From an uncultured Muribaculaceae bacterium (lineage in GTDB: Bacteria; Bacteroidota; Bacteroidia; Bacteroidales; Muribaculaceae): 53,869 nt of DNA. Numbering within the stretch: position 1 is the first letter of the stretch; each line of letters starts with the position of its first letter. This document shows, one piece after another, positions 23,298 to 32,165 of the stretch. The stretch covers positions 1 through 53,869 of the forward strand of contig CAJTSR010000020.1 of NCBI GenBank assembly GCA_910579035.1, written 5' to 3'. The notes below the pieces were generated by a model, which had not been told where the DNA came from, did no database searches, and saw nothing but the letters and a program-made list of their open reading frames with translations. The position numbers and the translations under genes are program-made.

Positions 23298-24794
23298 TTA
23301 ATCAGAGAGGGGCACTGCGTAATATGCAGCTTTGCCCGAGGGGTAAAGGCCGGAGAGGAACAATACCCTGTCCTGCGGGGCTGCCGAGTTGGCAAGCTGC
23401 TTGCAGATTGATTTGAGCTGCTCGGGTTCTGTGATTCTGCTGCCGTTCACTGCGAGGATTATGAAGCTTTCGCGTACGCCGGCACGGCCGAAGCGTCCGT
23501 CGGGGTCGATATCGGACACGGCCACGCCTCCTCGTATTTCGAGATTGCGCGCGGTGCTTTCGTCGAGGGCTGCAAACGATGCTCCGAGGCCGAGGTCGCC
23601 GTCGGGGCGGGTTATGCTCACGTCGCCACGATTGTTGCGCATGGTCACTGTGGTGCTCATCTTTTTGCCGTCGCGATAGAATATCACCTCGGCGTTATCG
23701 CCGGGGCTGAGGCCGGCAATTACTTCCTGCAGCTGTGCGGTGGTGTAGGTGGGGCGTCCGGCAATCGAAACGATTACGTCGCCTTGCTGCAAACCGGCCT
23801 GTCGGGCTGCCGAGCGTTCTTCCACTTCCGACACGTATATGCCGCGTACCACGCCTTTGATATTGTATTTGGCAACGATGTCAGGCGTAATTTCGCCGAA
23901 GCGTATGCCGAGAACGGCGCGCTGCACTGTGCCGTAGGTCTTGATGTCGGCTACCACTTTTTGGACTATCGTGGTAGGGATGGCGAAAGAGCAGCCGGCG
24001 TAAGCCCCTGTCTGGGAGTATATGGCAGTGTTGATGCCGACCAGTTCGCCGTCGAGGTTAACCAAGGCTCCGCCGGAGTTGCCACGGTTAACGGCCGCGT
24101 CGGTCTGTATGTACGACTGTATGCCGCCCTGCGCGGGTTCGCCGGTCATACTCGATATGTTGCGGGCCTTGGCGCTGACAATGCCCGATGTCACGGTGGA
24201 GGTGAAGCCGAAAGGATTGCCTACGGCGAGCACCCATTCGCCCACGCGAAGCTTCTCGCTGTCGCCCATAGGGATTACGTGAAGGTCGGTGGCGTCGATC
24301 TTTATAAGAGCCAAATCTGTGGCGGGGTCGAAGCCTACTATCGTCGCAGGGAAGTTGCGGTTGTCGTTGAGTGTTACTTCGAGGCGTTCGGCGTCGGCAA
24401 TGACGTGGTTGTTGGTAACGATGTACCCGTCGCGGCTTATTATCACGCCCGAGCCGAGCCCTGTCTGCTGCTGGCTGGGCTGCTGGGGCTGTGCCTTAGG
24501 CGTGTTGCGGCCACGCGGCGAGCCGAAAAAGAAGTCGAAAAACGGGTCGTAGTAGTATTCGTTGGGATTGTTGTATTCCCGCGACCGCAGAGAAGCGAAG
24601 CTCTTGACGCTTACTACGCCGTTTACGGTGTTCTCCGCCGTTCGGGTAAAGTCGTCCTGCGATATCAGGCGACCGGACATACGGGTGTCGGAAGACTCTT
24701 CCGAATCGGAGCGCGCAGGCTCGTTGGCCCAGGTAAACGCCCAGAAAGCGGCTGCTGCGGCAACAAGCGATGTGATGATGAGTTTCTTCTTCAT
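23298..24794 (-). CDS. degP: periplasmic serine protease HtrA/DegP (Do family)
   Basis: 498 residues. An N-terminal signal or anchor (1-~23) exports it. The trypsin-like domain (about 110-290) has NNHVIAD (His130), PATDLALIKI (Asp160) and GNSGGALVN (Ser240), a complete triad. Two PDZ domains follow (about 300-390, starting AVLGIRFGEITPD with QAGLQQGDVIVSIAGRP; and about 400-495, AGVRESFIILAVNGSRI). The segment before the protease contains a Q/P-rich loop (KAQPQQPSQQQ). DegP degrades or refolds damaged envelope proteins. It has its own -7 box (24854-24861) and terminator, so it is probably a single unit. Gene identity is secure; DegP versus DegQ naming is arbitrary. Confidence 0.
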   Translation of the reverse strand: MKKKLIITSLVAAAAAFWAFTWANEPARSDSEESSDTRMSGRLISQDDFTRTAENTVNGVVSVKSFASLRSREYNNPNEYYYDPFFDFFFGSPRGRNTPKAQPQQPSQQQTGLGSGVIISRDGYIVTNNHVIADAERLEVTLNDNRNFPATIVGFDPATDLALIKIDATDLHVIPMGDSEKLRVGEWVLAVGNPFGFTSTVTSGIVSAKARNISSMTGEPAQGGIQSYIQTDAAVNRGNSGGALVNLDGELVGINTAIYSQTGAYAGCSFAIPTTIVQKVVADIKTYGTVQRAVLGIRFGEITPDIVAKYNIKGVVRGIYVSEVEERSAARQAGLQQGDVIVSIAGRPTYTTAQLQEVIAGLSPGDNAEVIFYRDGKKMSTTVTMRNNRGDVSITRPDGDLGLGASFAALDESTARNLEIRGGVAVSDIDPDGRFGRAGVRESFIILAVNGSRITEPEQLKSICKQLANSAAPQDRVLFLSGLYPSGKAAYYAVPLSD

Positions 24795-24853
24795 AAATAA
24801 AATGTGCTAAGATTGTAGTATGCCGAACGGCTCTGTGCCGTCCGCTTGTATTA

Positions 24854-24861
24854 CAAAAATA
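24854..24861 (-). promoter_or_regulatory. -7 box for htrA
   Basis: TATTTTTG on the minus strand, 59 bp before the start. The -33 position shows only TTTC, so this is a partial match. Confidence 0.
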
Positions 24862-24919
24862 GCGAGTATTTGCGAGAATGTGAAACTCATTATATTAAAT
24901 TCACTAAATATGGTTTTTG

Positions 24920-27001
24920 TTAACGGGCAAATCCTCCGCCTCTGTTGGCCGGTCGCAGACTGCCTCCGCCAAAGCCTCCGAAGCCTCCGTTGCCACGGTT
25001 ACCACCCCGGTTTCCGCTTTGGCCTGAGAACGGGTCGTAGGAGCCGTTGCCAAATTCGTCTTCTTCTTCCTCTTCGCCGGGAGCTTTTTCGCCGCGTTTC
25101 AGCTTGGGCTTGTTTTTCTTTATGGCGTATGGCTTCTGCGCGTCTACCGGTAGCTCATAGATGTTCCATTCCTGCTCGATGTCCCAGTTCTTTTTCAGCT
25201 CAAGCTTTTTGGCGAAATAGTACACCTCCTCCGGCTGGATTGAGTCGAGCAGCCGGCCGGTGTCCCACTTGCCGTTGGCGTTGGCGTCGATAATCAGTCG
25301 GGCATAGTACGTGCCCGGGGCTATGAACGGTATTTCCACGCGTGTGTTGCCGGGAGCCTTGACGGCCTCGTAGGCCGGGGCGTCGGAAGAATTGAGCACC
25401 TGCACCACGGCCTGTATGCTGTCAAGCCCCGGTAGTGTGAATATGAGTTTGGAATAGTCCTCGGGTTGCTTGACGGTGAACTCGGTAGAGAACGGCTTGT
25501 TCCATACGTTGTATATGCTCATCGCCGCGAGGGTGTCTATTTCGAGCCTGTATTTGGAGCCGGGCTGCCACTCGATGTCGGCGCGGCGGCGCATAAGCAG
25601 GTTCGCTGAGTCCGGGCGGAAATTTACGGGCACGTTTTTCCAAAGGGTGTCGACCTGTATCTGGAGGCGTACGCCTGTGCTGTCGAGGCTTGCCAATGGC
25701 AGTCCTGCTTCTATGATGAGAGGCTTGTTAAGCTCCTGTGCGCTACCTCCGAGGCTCTTTATGGCAAGATATTCCATGTCGGCCGGCGGCAGGAAGGTAG
25801 TGTCGCCGGTCACGGTGTCGACTGTGAAACGAGGCTTCTCGTCTTCTTCTTTCTTCTTCTTTTTCTTTTTGTCGGCAGGGTCGCGGAAGTTAAATCGCAG
25901 GGTATCGGTTTTCCAAGTCAGCTGGTCGGTGGTGTCGGTGCGCAGATAGCGTACCGACAGGCGGAGCGAGTCCGCTGCCACGATTGCTGTGTCGGCAATC
26001 CAGTATTCGAGAGTGTCGAGCGTGGCGTTGGCTTTGAGCAATGCCCACTCCGAGATATCGCTGCCCGGGGTTCCGGCGCCGTCGACTATGCGTATTTCGG
26101 GCAGGGTGTCAGCCGGTGCTCCGAAGTTGAATGTGATGCGACGTCGTTCGGGGCGTTTGTAGTCGGAGAGGTATGCTGCCTTGTATCCTTGGTTGAACCA
26201 CGACAGGAGTATGTCGTTAGGCAGATAGCGCACGCCGGGACGAGCCACGAGGGAGTCGCCTCCGTCGTTGGCATAGAGAGTGTCGGTCACTTCGATGTTT
26301 TCGACGTAAGGACTTACGATGGCGTCATAGAAGGCGACGTCTTCCGAGCGGTCCCAGTGATAGTCGCGGTTGAGGTCGTTTATGGCGAATATGCGGTATT
26401 TGCCGGCTTTGAGGTTGCGGATAGTGAATTGACCGTATTGGTTGGTGCGGGCTATGCGTTCGAGCGGGAGTGTGCTTATGGCGGAGTCGGCGAGGTTGGA
26501 ATATACTCCCACGAGCATGCCTTGCGCCGGTTCGAGCGATTTGGCTTCGAGCACCATTCCCGATATGCGCAGGGTGTCGATGGTGTCGCCGGTGGAGAAA
26601 TCGAGCGCGAAACCGTCGAGGATATTGCCTTCGTTAAGGTCTTTGATAGCGTCGGCAAAGTCGATGGTGTATGTAGTATTAGGCAGCAGGGTGTCGCGGA
26701 AATCGACTGTGAGCCTGCGGCCGTTCGCACTTATTGTGGGCGGCTGTTTCTGGGCGGGCGACACAACAACTTTGGTGAAGGCGTCTTCGAGCTGTATGTT
26801 TTCGTCGAAAATCACGCTCATACGCTTAGGCATGGCGTTTGTGGCGCCGGGAGCGGGATCAGAGCGCACGAATTTCGGTGGAACCTCGTCGCGCGGGCCG
26901 CCTTCGGGGCGTCCCATGCTTGCGCAAGCCGCCATAAGAGTGGATATTACCGCCCAAGCCAGCAGGCGCATGCCTCTGTGCTGTTTCCTCCTGCCGTCCA
27001 T
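24920..27001 (-). CDS. Ig-like (Big_5) domain surface lipoprotein
   Basis: 693 residues. A lipoprotein signal ends in LMAACAS with Cys26 as the lipid site. A Big_5-type Ig domain (about 38-140) is visible: GGPRDEVPPKFVRSDPAPGATN, VIFDENIQLEDAF, FRDTLLPNTTYTIDF. A carboxypeptidase-regulatory-like fold follows (about 150-240; NQYGQFTIRNLKAGKYRIFAINDLN). Farther on is a lysine run (DPADKKKKKKKEEDEK) and a second beta domain with YYARLIIDANANGKWDTG. The C-terminus is extremely Gly/Asn/Arg-rich (GGNRGNGGFGGFGGG). Such lipoproteins are common and conserved in Bacteroidetes; function unknown. It starts two bases after ispB's stop, so they are likely co-transcribed. ATG at residue 11 is an alternative start. 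Confidence 0.
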   Translation of the reverse strand: MDGRRKQHRGMRLLAWAVISTLMAACASMGRPEGGPRDEVPPKFVRSDPAPGATNAMPKRMSVIFDENIQLEDAFTKVVVSPAQKQPPTISANGRRLTVDFRDTLLPNTTYTIDFADAIKDLNEGNILDGFALDFSTGDTIDTLRISGMVLEAKSLEPAQGMLVGVYSNLADSAISTLPLERIARTNQYGQFTIRNLKAGKYRIFAINDLNRDYHWDRSEDVAFYDAIVSPYVENIEVTDTLYANDGGDSLVARPGVRYLPNDILLSWFNQGYKAAYLSDYKRPERRRITFNFGAPADTLPEIRIVDGAGTPGSDISEWALLKANATLDTLEYWIADTAIVAADSLRLSVRYLRTDTTDQLTWKTDTLRFNFRDPADKKKKKKKEEDEKPRFTVDTVTGDTTFLPPADMEYLAIKSLGGSAQELNKPLIIEAGLPLASLDSTGVRLQIQVDTLWKNVPVNFRPDSANLLMRRRADIEWQPGSKYRLEIDTLAAMSIYNVWNKPFSTEFTVKQPEDYSKLIFTLPGLDSIQAVVQVLNSSDAPAYEAVKAPGNTRVEIPFIAPGTYYARLIIDANANGKWDTGRLLDSIQPEEVYYFAKKLELKKNWDIEQEWNIYELPVDAQKPYAIKKNKPKLKRGEKAPGEEEEEDEFGNGSYDPFSGQSGNRGGNRGNGGFGGFGGGSLRPANRGGGFAR

Positions 27002-27003
27002 AA

Positions 27004-27978
27004 TCAGAAGTTGCGTGATATGGTGAAGTCAATAAGCTGCTCCAGCTCGTCGCGGCCTGTGCACTGCGGAAGTTTGGAGAGGCATTCGCAGGCACGTTTT
27101 CGCAGACGTTCCATAACGTCGAAAGCATAGTCGATGCCGCCGTTGTCGCGGGCGAAAGCCTGAATGTGCGATATTTCTGCGTCGCTCAGTGTGTCGGACA
27201 TCAGCATCTTTTTTATGTCGTCCACTCCTTCGAGTCCTTCGCGGTTGAGCACGTAGAGCAGCGGTAGCGACATTTTTCCTTCGCGCAAGTCGTTTCCGGT
27301 GGGCTTTCCTACCTTTTCGGCAGGGAAGTAGTCGAATATGTCGTCGCGTATCTGGAAGCAGCGTCCGAAAAGCAGCGCGTACTCCGAAAGGGCTTCAAGA
27401 CGGTAGTCGTCGACTCCTGCTGCAAGGCAGCCCATTTCGGCACTTGCCACAAAGAGGGAAGCTGTCTTGTAGTCGATTATGCGGTAATAGTTGTTTTCGT
27501 TGAAGGAATGTTCGCGGGCGTTGTATATCTGGTCGATTTCGCCCAGCGACAGACTGCGGCCAAGGCGGCATAGCACGTCGACTATTCGCAGGTCGGCGGT
27601 GGATATGGCTTCCTGCATGGCCGACGAAGTGAAGAAGTCGCCTACGAGGACGGCGATATGATTGTCCCACACGGCGTTGACGGTAGGCATATTACGGCGG
27701 GTAGGGGAGTTGTCTACCACGTCGTCGTGTATCAGGGAAGCATTGTGGAGCAGCTCTACGGCCACGGCGGCGGCAAGTACCTTGTCGTCGACGGGACCGA
27801 ACATTCCGGCGCATATCATCACCATCAGTGGGCGTATCTGTTTTCCCTTGGTGCGCAGCAGCGACATCACTATGCGGCTCATGAGTGTGTTGGAGTTCTC
27901 CAACTGGTTGGATATCCGCTCGTTGAGCCGCTGTAGCTCGGCCCGATGATTATGATTTATAGATTCGAGTATGGTCAT
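27004..27978 (-). CDS. ispB: polyprenyl (octaprenyl-type) diphosphate synthase
   Basis: 324 residues of the trans-isoprenyl synthase family, which lengthens farnesyl diphosphate for quinone side chains. First Asp-rich motif LIHDDVVDNSPTRRN (DDxxD), second QIRDDIFDYF, plus KGKQIRPLMVMICAGMFG near the N-terminus and GKPTGNDLREGKMSLPLLYVL after the second motif. Product chain length cannot be read from sequence by eye; long-chain (octaprenyl or similar) is normal for Bacteroidales menaquinone. A -7 box TAATTTTG lies at 28015-28022. It is followed two bases later by the Ig-like lipoprotein gene. Confidence 0.
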   Translation of the reverse strand: MTILESINHNHRAELQRLNERISNQLENSNTLMSRIVMSLLRTKGKQIRPLMVMICAGMFGPVDDKVLAAAVAVELLHNASLIHDDVVDNSPTRRNMPTVNAVWDNHIAVLVGDFFTSSAMQEAISTADLRIVDVLCRLGRSLSLGEIDQIYNAREHSFNENNYYRIIDYKTASLFVASAEMGCLAAGVDDYRLEALSEYALLFGRCFQIRDDIFDYFPAEKVGKPTGNDLREGKMSLPLLYVLNREGLEGVDDIKKMLMSDTLSDAEISHIQAFARDNGGIDYAFDVMERLRKRACECLSKLPQCTGRDELEQLIDFTISRNF

Positions 27979-28014
27979 TAATGAACGTTCTTGGACTCAT
28001 GCGAGTTCTTTGCG

Positions 28015-28022
28015 CAAAATTA
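28015..28022 (-). promoter_or_regulatory. -7 box for ispB
   Basis: TAATTTTG on the minus strand, 36 bp before the start. No TTTG at the expected -33 distance. Confidence 0.
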
Positions 28023-28159
28023 CAAAAAAATATCCAATGGGCGGCATAAGTGTTAAAAAAGAGTATTTCAATATCTTTTCGGCCTTCTGAGGTGTTATTA
28101 CAGCGAAAGCGGGCCTTAAGTGACCGCTAATGTTTTCACTATCTATACCAAGAACGACA

Positions 28160-28185
28160 CCGGCCGTGGAGGAATCCACGGCCGG
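28160..28185 (-). terminator. terminator hairpin after the AspT-like transporter
   Basis: CCGGCCGTGG (28160-28169) and CCACGGCCGG (28176-28185), a perfect 10-bp stem with a 6-nt loop, 23 bp past the transporter stop. No strong T run. The rest of the 27979-28208 gap holds only the ispB -7 box. Confidence 0.
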
Positions 28186-28208
28186 CTTATGTGTTATGCT
28201 GTTAGTCC

Positions 28209-29870
28209 TTAGGCGAGGCAGAGTATCAGGGCTTGGGCAGCCACTACTCGCAGGAACATGGTGAGCGGGTAAACAGTCGAGTATGCCACGGCAGGGGCGT
28301 CGTTGCCTGTTGAGTTGTTGGCATATGCAAGGGCTGGGGGGTCGGTGCAGCCGCCCGACATAAGACCCATAATGGTGAGGAAGTTCGTCTTATCGTGTCC
28401 GCGTGCGATGCAGCCCACTATGATGAGGGGTACCACGGTGATTACAAATCCCCAGATTACCCACCACATGCCGGTGGTGTTGAATACAGATGCGGCGAAG
28501 TCTTTTCCTGCTGCGATACCTACCGAAGCAAGGAACAGGCATATGCCGAGTTCGCGCAGCAGCAACGAGGCTGAACTTGATGTATATGTGACAAGTTTGG
28601 CTTTGTAGCCGAAACGGCTCAGAAGTATAGCCACCACGAGCGGGCCACCGGCAAGACCGAGCTTCATACCGAAGCCTATATCGATAGAGCCGAGTATGAT
28701 ACCGAGTATGATGCCTACGAAGATGGTGATGAGGTTGGGCTGGTTGAGGCGCTTCATCGAGTTGCCGAGCTTGTCGGCGAGGCGCTCGATGTCTTCGAGG
28801 TTGCCTACCACTGTTATGCGGTCGCCCATCTGGAGACGCAGGTTGGGAGAGGCAAGCAGGTCAACGCCGGCGCGGTTGACGCGGGTGCAGTTGAGCTTGT
28901 AGCCGTTGTGGAGGCGTAGCGAGCCAAGTGCCACACCGTTGTACTGGCTCTTAGTCACCACAATGCGGCGCGAGAATACGGGGGTGGGTGTCGATTCCCA
29001 GTCCATTTCCACTTCCGGGCCTATCACGGCTTTGAAGCGGTCGGCATCCTGAGCGGAACATACCACAAGGAGAAGGTCGCCGGTGTGAATCGTGGTGCTG
29101 GATTTGGGTATTGTCACAACTCCGTCGTTGCCCATGATTCGGGATATAACGAAATTTGTCTGTACCACGTCGTGGAGCTTGACGATGGTCATATTGTGTA
29201 CCAGCTCGTTGCTTACCTTGATGGTGAGTATGAAGGGCTTGAGGCGGGAGTCTTCCTGTTCTTCTTCGATTTTGCGTATTTCCTCGTCGGTGTTGATGCG
29301 GAAAATTCCCTTGATTACAAACATCGACAGGATTATGCCTACAACGCCGAGGGGATACGCGGCCGCATATCCGCTTGCCATAAGGTTGGCTTCTTCGGCG
29401 GATTGTGTCATCTGGGATATCGTCTGCTGGGCGGCGGCAAGGCCGGGGGTGTTGGTGACGGCACCGCTCATAACGCCCACCAAAGCGGAAATGTCGTTTA
29501 CGTTTCCGAAGAAATATATGCCGAGAACTATCAGCACGTTCAAGGCTATGCCGGTGACGGCAAGAATGTTGAGGCGCATGCCGCCTTTTTTGAACGATGA
29601 GAAAAAGCCGGGGCCGACTTGCAAACCAATTGAGAAAATAAAGAGTATGAGGCCGAATTCCCTAACGAATTTGAGGATTCCCTCGTCGACCACATAGCCG
29701 AAATGGCCCATCAGAATGCCCACAAAGAGCACGAATGTCACTCCGAGTGACACGCCGAAAATCTTCATTTTACCGATGTAGATACCGGCTGCTATCACGA
29801 AAGAGTAGAGCAACAGCGTCGATGCTATCGAAACGTTGCCGGGCAGTAGCAGATTAGTGATAATATCCAT
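28209..29870 (-). CDS. AspT/YidE/YbjL-type transporter with two RCK_C domains
   Basis: 553 residues. Two homologous membrane halves, each with about five to six helices (about 10-190 and 380-553), surround two cytoplasmic TrkA-C/RCK_C domains (about 205-290, LKPFILTIKVSNELV...; 295-370, VVTKSQYNGVALGSLRL and LQMGDRITVVGN). The paired motif GxxSGGxT/VTNTPGL (GVMSGAVTNTPGLAAAQ; GLMSGGCTDPPALAYANN) is the hallmark of the AspT duplication family. AspT exchanges aspartate and alanine; YidE/YbjL members have no firm substrate, so none is claimed. It has a full consensus promoter and its own terminator hairpin. Confidence 0.
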   Translation of the reverse strand: MDIITNLLLPGNVSIASTLLLYSFVIAAGIYIGKMKIFGVSLGVTFVLFVGILMGHFGYVVDEGILKFVREFGLILFIFSIGLQVGPGFFSSFKKGGMRLNILAVTGIALNVLIVLGIYFFGNVNDISALVGVMSGAVTNTPGLAAAQQTISQMTQSAEEANLMASGYAAAYPLGVVGIILSMFVIKGIFRINTDEEIRKIEEEQEDSRLKPFILTIKVSNELVHNMTIVKLHDVVQTNFVISRIMGNDGVVTIPKSSTTIHTGDLLLVVCSAQDADRFKAVIGPEVEMDWESTPTPVFSRRIVVTKSQYNGVALGSLRLHNGYKLNCTRVNRAGVDLLASPNLRLQMGDRITVVGNLEDIERLADKLGNSMKRLNQPNLITIFVGIILGIILGSIDIGFGMKLGLAGGPLVVAILLSRFGYKAKLVTYTSSSASLLLRELGICLFLASVGIAAGKDFAASVFNTTGMWWVIWGFVITVVPLIIVGCIARGHDKTNFLTIMGLMSGGCTDPPALAYANNSTGNDAPAVAYSTVYPLTMFLRVVAAQALILCLA

Positions 29871-29932
29871 AGAAATATTTACTGAAAACTCAAATTTTTA
29901 AGGCGGCTTGGCAAGCCTTTCCAAATTTTCCG

Positions 29933-29963
29933 CAAAGTTAGCTATTTTTTGGCCCTCCGCAAA
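29933..29963 (-). promoter_or_regulatory. sigma-ABfr promoter for the AspT-like transporter
   Basis: On the minus strand, TTTG (29960-29963), 19-bp spacer, TAACTTTG (29933-29940). Leader about 55 nt. It diverges from the bioGC promoter 47 bp away. Confidence 0.
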
Positions 29964-30009
29964 ATAAAAATAGTGCGTACTTTGCCGCGGGGCAAACTTG
30001 GCGGGCCTT

Positions 30010-30041
30010 TTTGGATTGTTGGGCTAAATTGGGTAAATTTG
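30010..30041 (+). promoter_or_regulatory. sigma-ABfr promoter for bioG-bioC
   Basis: TTTG at 30010-30013, 20-bp spacer, TAAATTTG at 30034-30041. Transcription near 30048 fixes the start codon at ATG 30071, since frames reaching farther back run into the promoter. No BirA operator was recognised. Confidence 0.
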
Positions 30042-30070
30042 CGGCGTTTTTTATTCCGCGCCACTCTCTG

Positions 30071-31456
30071 ATGCAGCATCGCCATATATATAAGGAGGGA
30101 AATCCTCGACTGATAATAATTTTTGCCGGCTGGGCCATGGACGCCGCGCCGTTTGCCGGACTTAGGCGTCCGGGCTACGACATCATGGTGGTCTGGGACT
30201 ATCGCAGCTCGGATATTGACTGGAGCTGTGCCTCAGGCTATGCCGAGATATGCGTGGTGGCGTGGTCGCTGGGCGTCTATTCGGCAGCCCGTGCTATCCG
30301 CGGCATTAGTTCGCGGGTTACCCTGCGCCTTGCCGTTAACGGCACGATGTCGCCGGTAGACAGACTTGAGGGCATACCCGACGATGTTTTCGACGGCACG
30401 CTTGCCGGGCTTGACGAGCGCAATCTGACGAAGTTCTACAGGCGCGTGGCCGGGTCAAGGGCTGCCTTTGAATCTTTCTCGGCAAAGATGCCGCGTCGTT
30501 CCGTTGCTGAGCTTAAAGAGGAGCTTGCATCGTTCCGCACGGAGCCTATACTTGAAAACGAGGTTGACGAGAGATGGGACAGGGCTGTGATAGGCCGTGA
30601 CGATGCCATTTTCCCCCCGGCCAATCAGTGCCGAGCGTGGGCGAAATATCCTTACAGTCTTATCGATACTCCGCACCTGCCGGATTTTCAGGCTTTGCTG
30701 GACCGTTATGTGGTCGACAAGGATATGACCGGCGAACGTTTCGCCGCCGGTGAGTCTACATACGACTCCGAGGCGAGCGTTCAGTCGGGTTTGGTGGAGA
30801 GAATGCGGGTGGTAATGGAGCGCGCATCGCTGCCTGCGCATATGTGTCGTCGCGGCTCCCGTACAATAGAAATCGGTTCGGGCACGGGTAAATTGTCGAA
30901 AGTGCTTGACGGCTATGCCGGGCGTTTCGGCTTTGTCGAGATGTGGGACATGGCTTCGGGCGCGCCGCTGTCGGGGCCTATGCGTAAGTTCCGCACGGGC
31001 GACGCCGAGCTGATTATGATGCGGGAACCATCGGGCAGTGCCGATTTCATAGTGTCGGCATCGACGGTGCAGTGGTTCAACTCGCCTTCGCGTTTCCTCT
31101 GCGAATGCCTCAGGGTGCTTGCTCCCGGCGGCTGCCTCCTCGTGGGTACTTATGTGGAAGGAAATCTCGCAGAGGTTTCGTCCTTGACCGGGCGGGGACT
31201 TCCCCTGCTGTCGCTTGCCGACTGGCTCAAAATTGTTCCGGCTGGTTTGGACGTGGCTCTGGCCGAGGAATATACCGAGGTGATGGAGTTCGACTCGGCC
31301 ATCGATATATTCCGCCATCTTAAAGCCACGGGGGTTAACTCGCTGGGGCGTGGTGAAACCGGGCTGAGGAGTGTGATACGCAGTTTTCCTGCATCGCTCG
31401 ACGGTAAATACAGGATAAGCTATAAGCCCGCGATATTGTTGCTGTACAAGAAATGA
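30071..31456 (+). CDS. bioC: fused pimeloyl-ACP methyl ester esterase (BioG) and malonyl-ACP O-methyltransferase (BioC)
   Basis: 461 residues joining two biotin-pathway enzymes. The N-terminal BioG/DUF452 esterase (about 1-215) has IIFAGWAMD, AWSLGVYS (Ser66), GRDDAIFP (Asp177/178) and DTPHLPDF (His202), a complete hydrolase triad. The C-terminal BioC methyltransferase (about 225-461) has SAM motif IEIGSGTGKL (Glu267 onward), FIVSASTVQWF and LRVLAPGGCLLVGTY. BioC methylates malonyl-ACP so fatty-acid synthesis can build pimelate; BioG later removes the methyl group, ending that detour. One polypeptide thus holds the first and last steps of the pimeloyl module. It overlaps bioD by four bases (ATGA). 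bioA, bioB and bioF are not in this window. Confidence 0.
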   Translation: MQHRHIYKEGNPRLIIIFAGWAMDAAPFAGLRRPGYDIMVVWDYRSSDIDWSCASGYAEICVVAWSLGVYSAARAIRGISSRVTLRLAVNGTMSPVDRLEGIPDDVFDGTLAGLDERNLTKFYRRVAGSRAAFESFSAKMPRRSVAELKEELASFRTEPILENEVDERWDRAVIGRDDAIFPPANQCRAWAKYPYSLIDTPHLPDFQALLDRYVVDKDMTGERFAAGESTYDSEASVQSGLVERMRVVMERASLPAHMCRRGSRTIEIGSGTGKLSKVLDGYAGRFGFVEMWDMASGAPLSGPMRKFRTGDAELIMMREPSGSADFIVSASTVQWFNSPSRFLCECLRVLAPGGCLLVGTYVEGNLAEVSSLTGRGLPLLSLADWLKIVPAGLDVALAEEYTEVMEFDSAIDIFRHLKATGVNSLGRGETGLRSVIRSFPASLDGKYRISYKPAILLLYKK

Positions 31457-32103
31457 GCTTTATGGAAAACAGAGCCTTATTTATAAGCGGTATCGACACA
31501 GATGCCGGCAAGACATATGCCACAGCCTTTCTTGCCCGTCGCATGATGGACGGAGGACTGACAGTGGCCACACAGAAGTTTATACAGACTGGGTGCCGCG
31601 ACACCTCGGAGGATATTGAGGCACATCGGCGCCTTGTAGGCTGTGCGCCTCTGCCCGAAGATGCCGAGGGCATTACCGCGCCGATAATATTCACCTATCC
31701 GGCTTCGGCCCAGCTTGCTGCCGCAATCGACGGTCGCGAGATAGACCTCGGCCTTGTCGATGCCTCCACGGCGCTTCTTCTCGAACGCTACGACAGAGTG
31801 CTTGTGGAGGGTGCGGGAGGATTGATGGTTCCTATCCGTGACGATTTGTTCACCATTGATTATATAGAGTCGCGCCGGCTACCGCTCGTGCTTGTCACCA
31901 ACGGGCGTCTTGGTTCTATAAATCACACCGTATTGTCGCTCGAAGCTGTCAAAGCGCGAGGCATAGAGCTGAAAGCAGTGGTCTATAATCGTTATTTTGA
32001 TAAAGACTCGGTGATAGCGGCTGATACCCACGGCTTTATCGAACGTTATATAGGCAGGCATTTCCCGGATTGCGAATTGATAGACCTGCCTGTTCTAAAT
32101 TAA
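31453..32103 (+). CDS. bioD: dethiobiotin synthetase
   Basis: 216 residues. The P-loop GIDTDAGKTYA (Lys20) near the N-terminus, KFIQTGCRDTSEDIEAHRRLVG, and VEGAGGLMVPI form the usual BioD set for ATP-dependent carboxylation of diaminopelargonate. It closes the ring in biotin synthesis before BioB adds sulphur. Its ATG overlaps the bioG-bioC stop (ATGA), so the two are translationally coupled. An alternative start is Met4 (31462). The gene ends the biotin unit; the next gene has its own -7 box. Confidence 0.
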   Translation: MSFMENRALFISGIDTDAGKTYATAFLARRMMDGGLTVATQKFIQTGCRDTSEDIEAHRRLVGCAPLPEDAEGITAPIIFTYPASAQLAAAIDGREIDLGLVDASTALLLERYDRVLVEGAGGLMVPIRDDLFTIDYIESRRLPLVLVTNGRLGSINHTVLSLEAVKARGIELKAVVYNRYFDKDSVIAADTHGFIERYIGRHFPDCELIDLPVLN

Positions 32104-32141
32104 AAAAAGTTAAACCCACGGTCCCTTGCGTCAATATTGAC

Positions 32142-32149
32142 TAACTTTG
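32142..32149 (+). promoter_or_regulatory. -7 box for the exonuclease operon
   Basis: TAACTTTG, 16 bp before the ATG at 32166. No TTTG at the expected -33 distance. Confidence 0.
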
Positions 32150-32165
32150 CGCCGCGCATAGCCAT

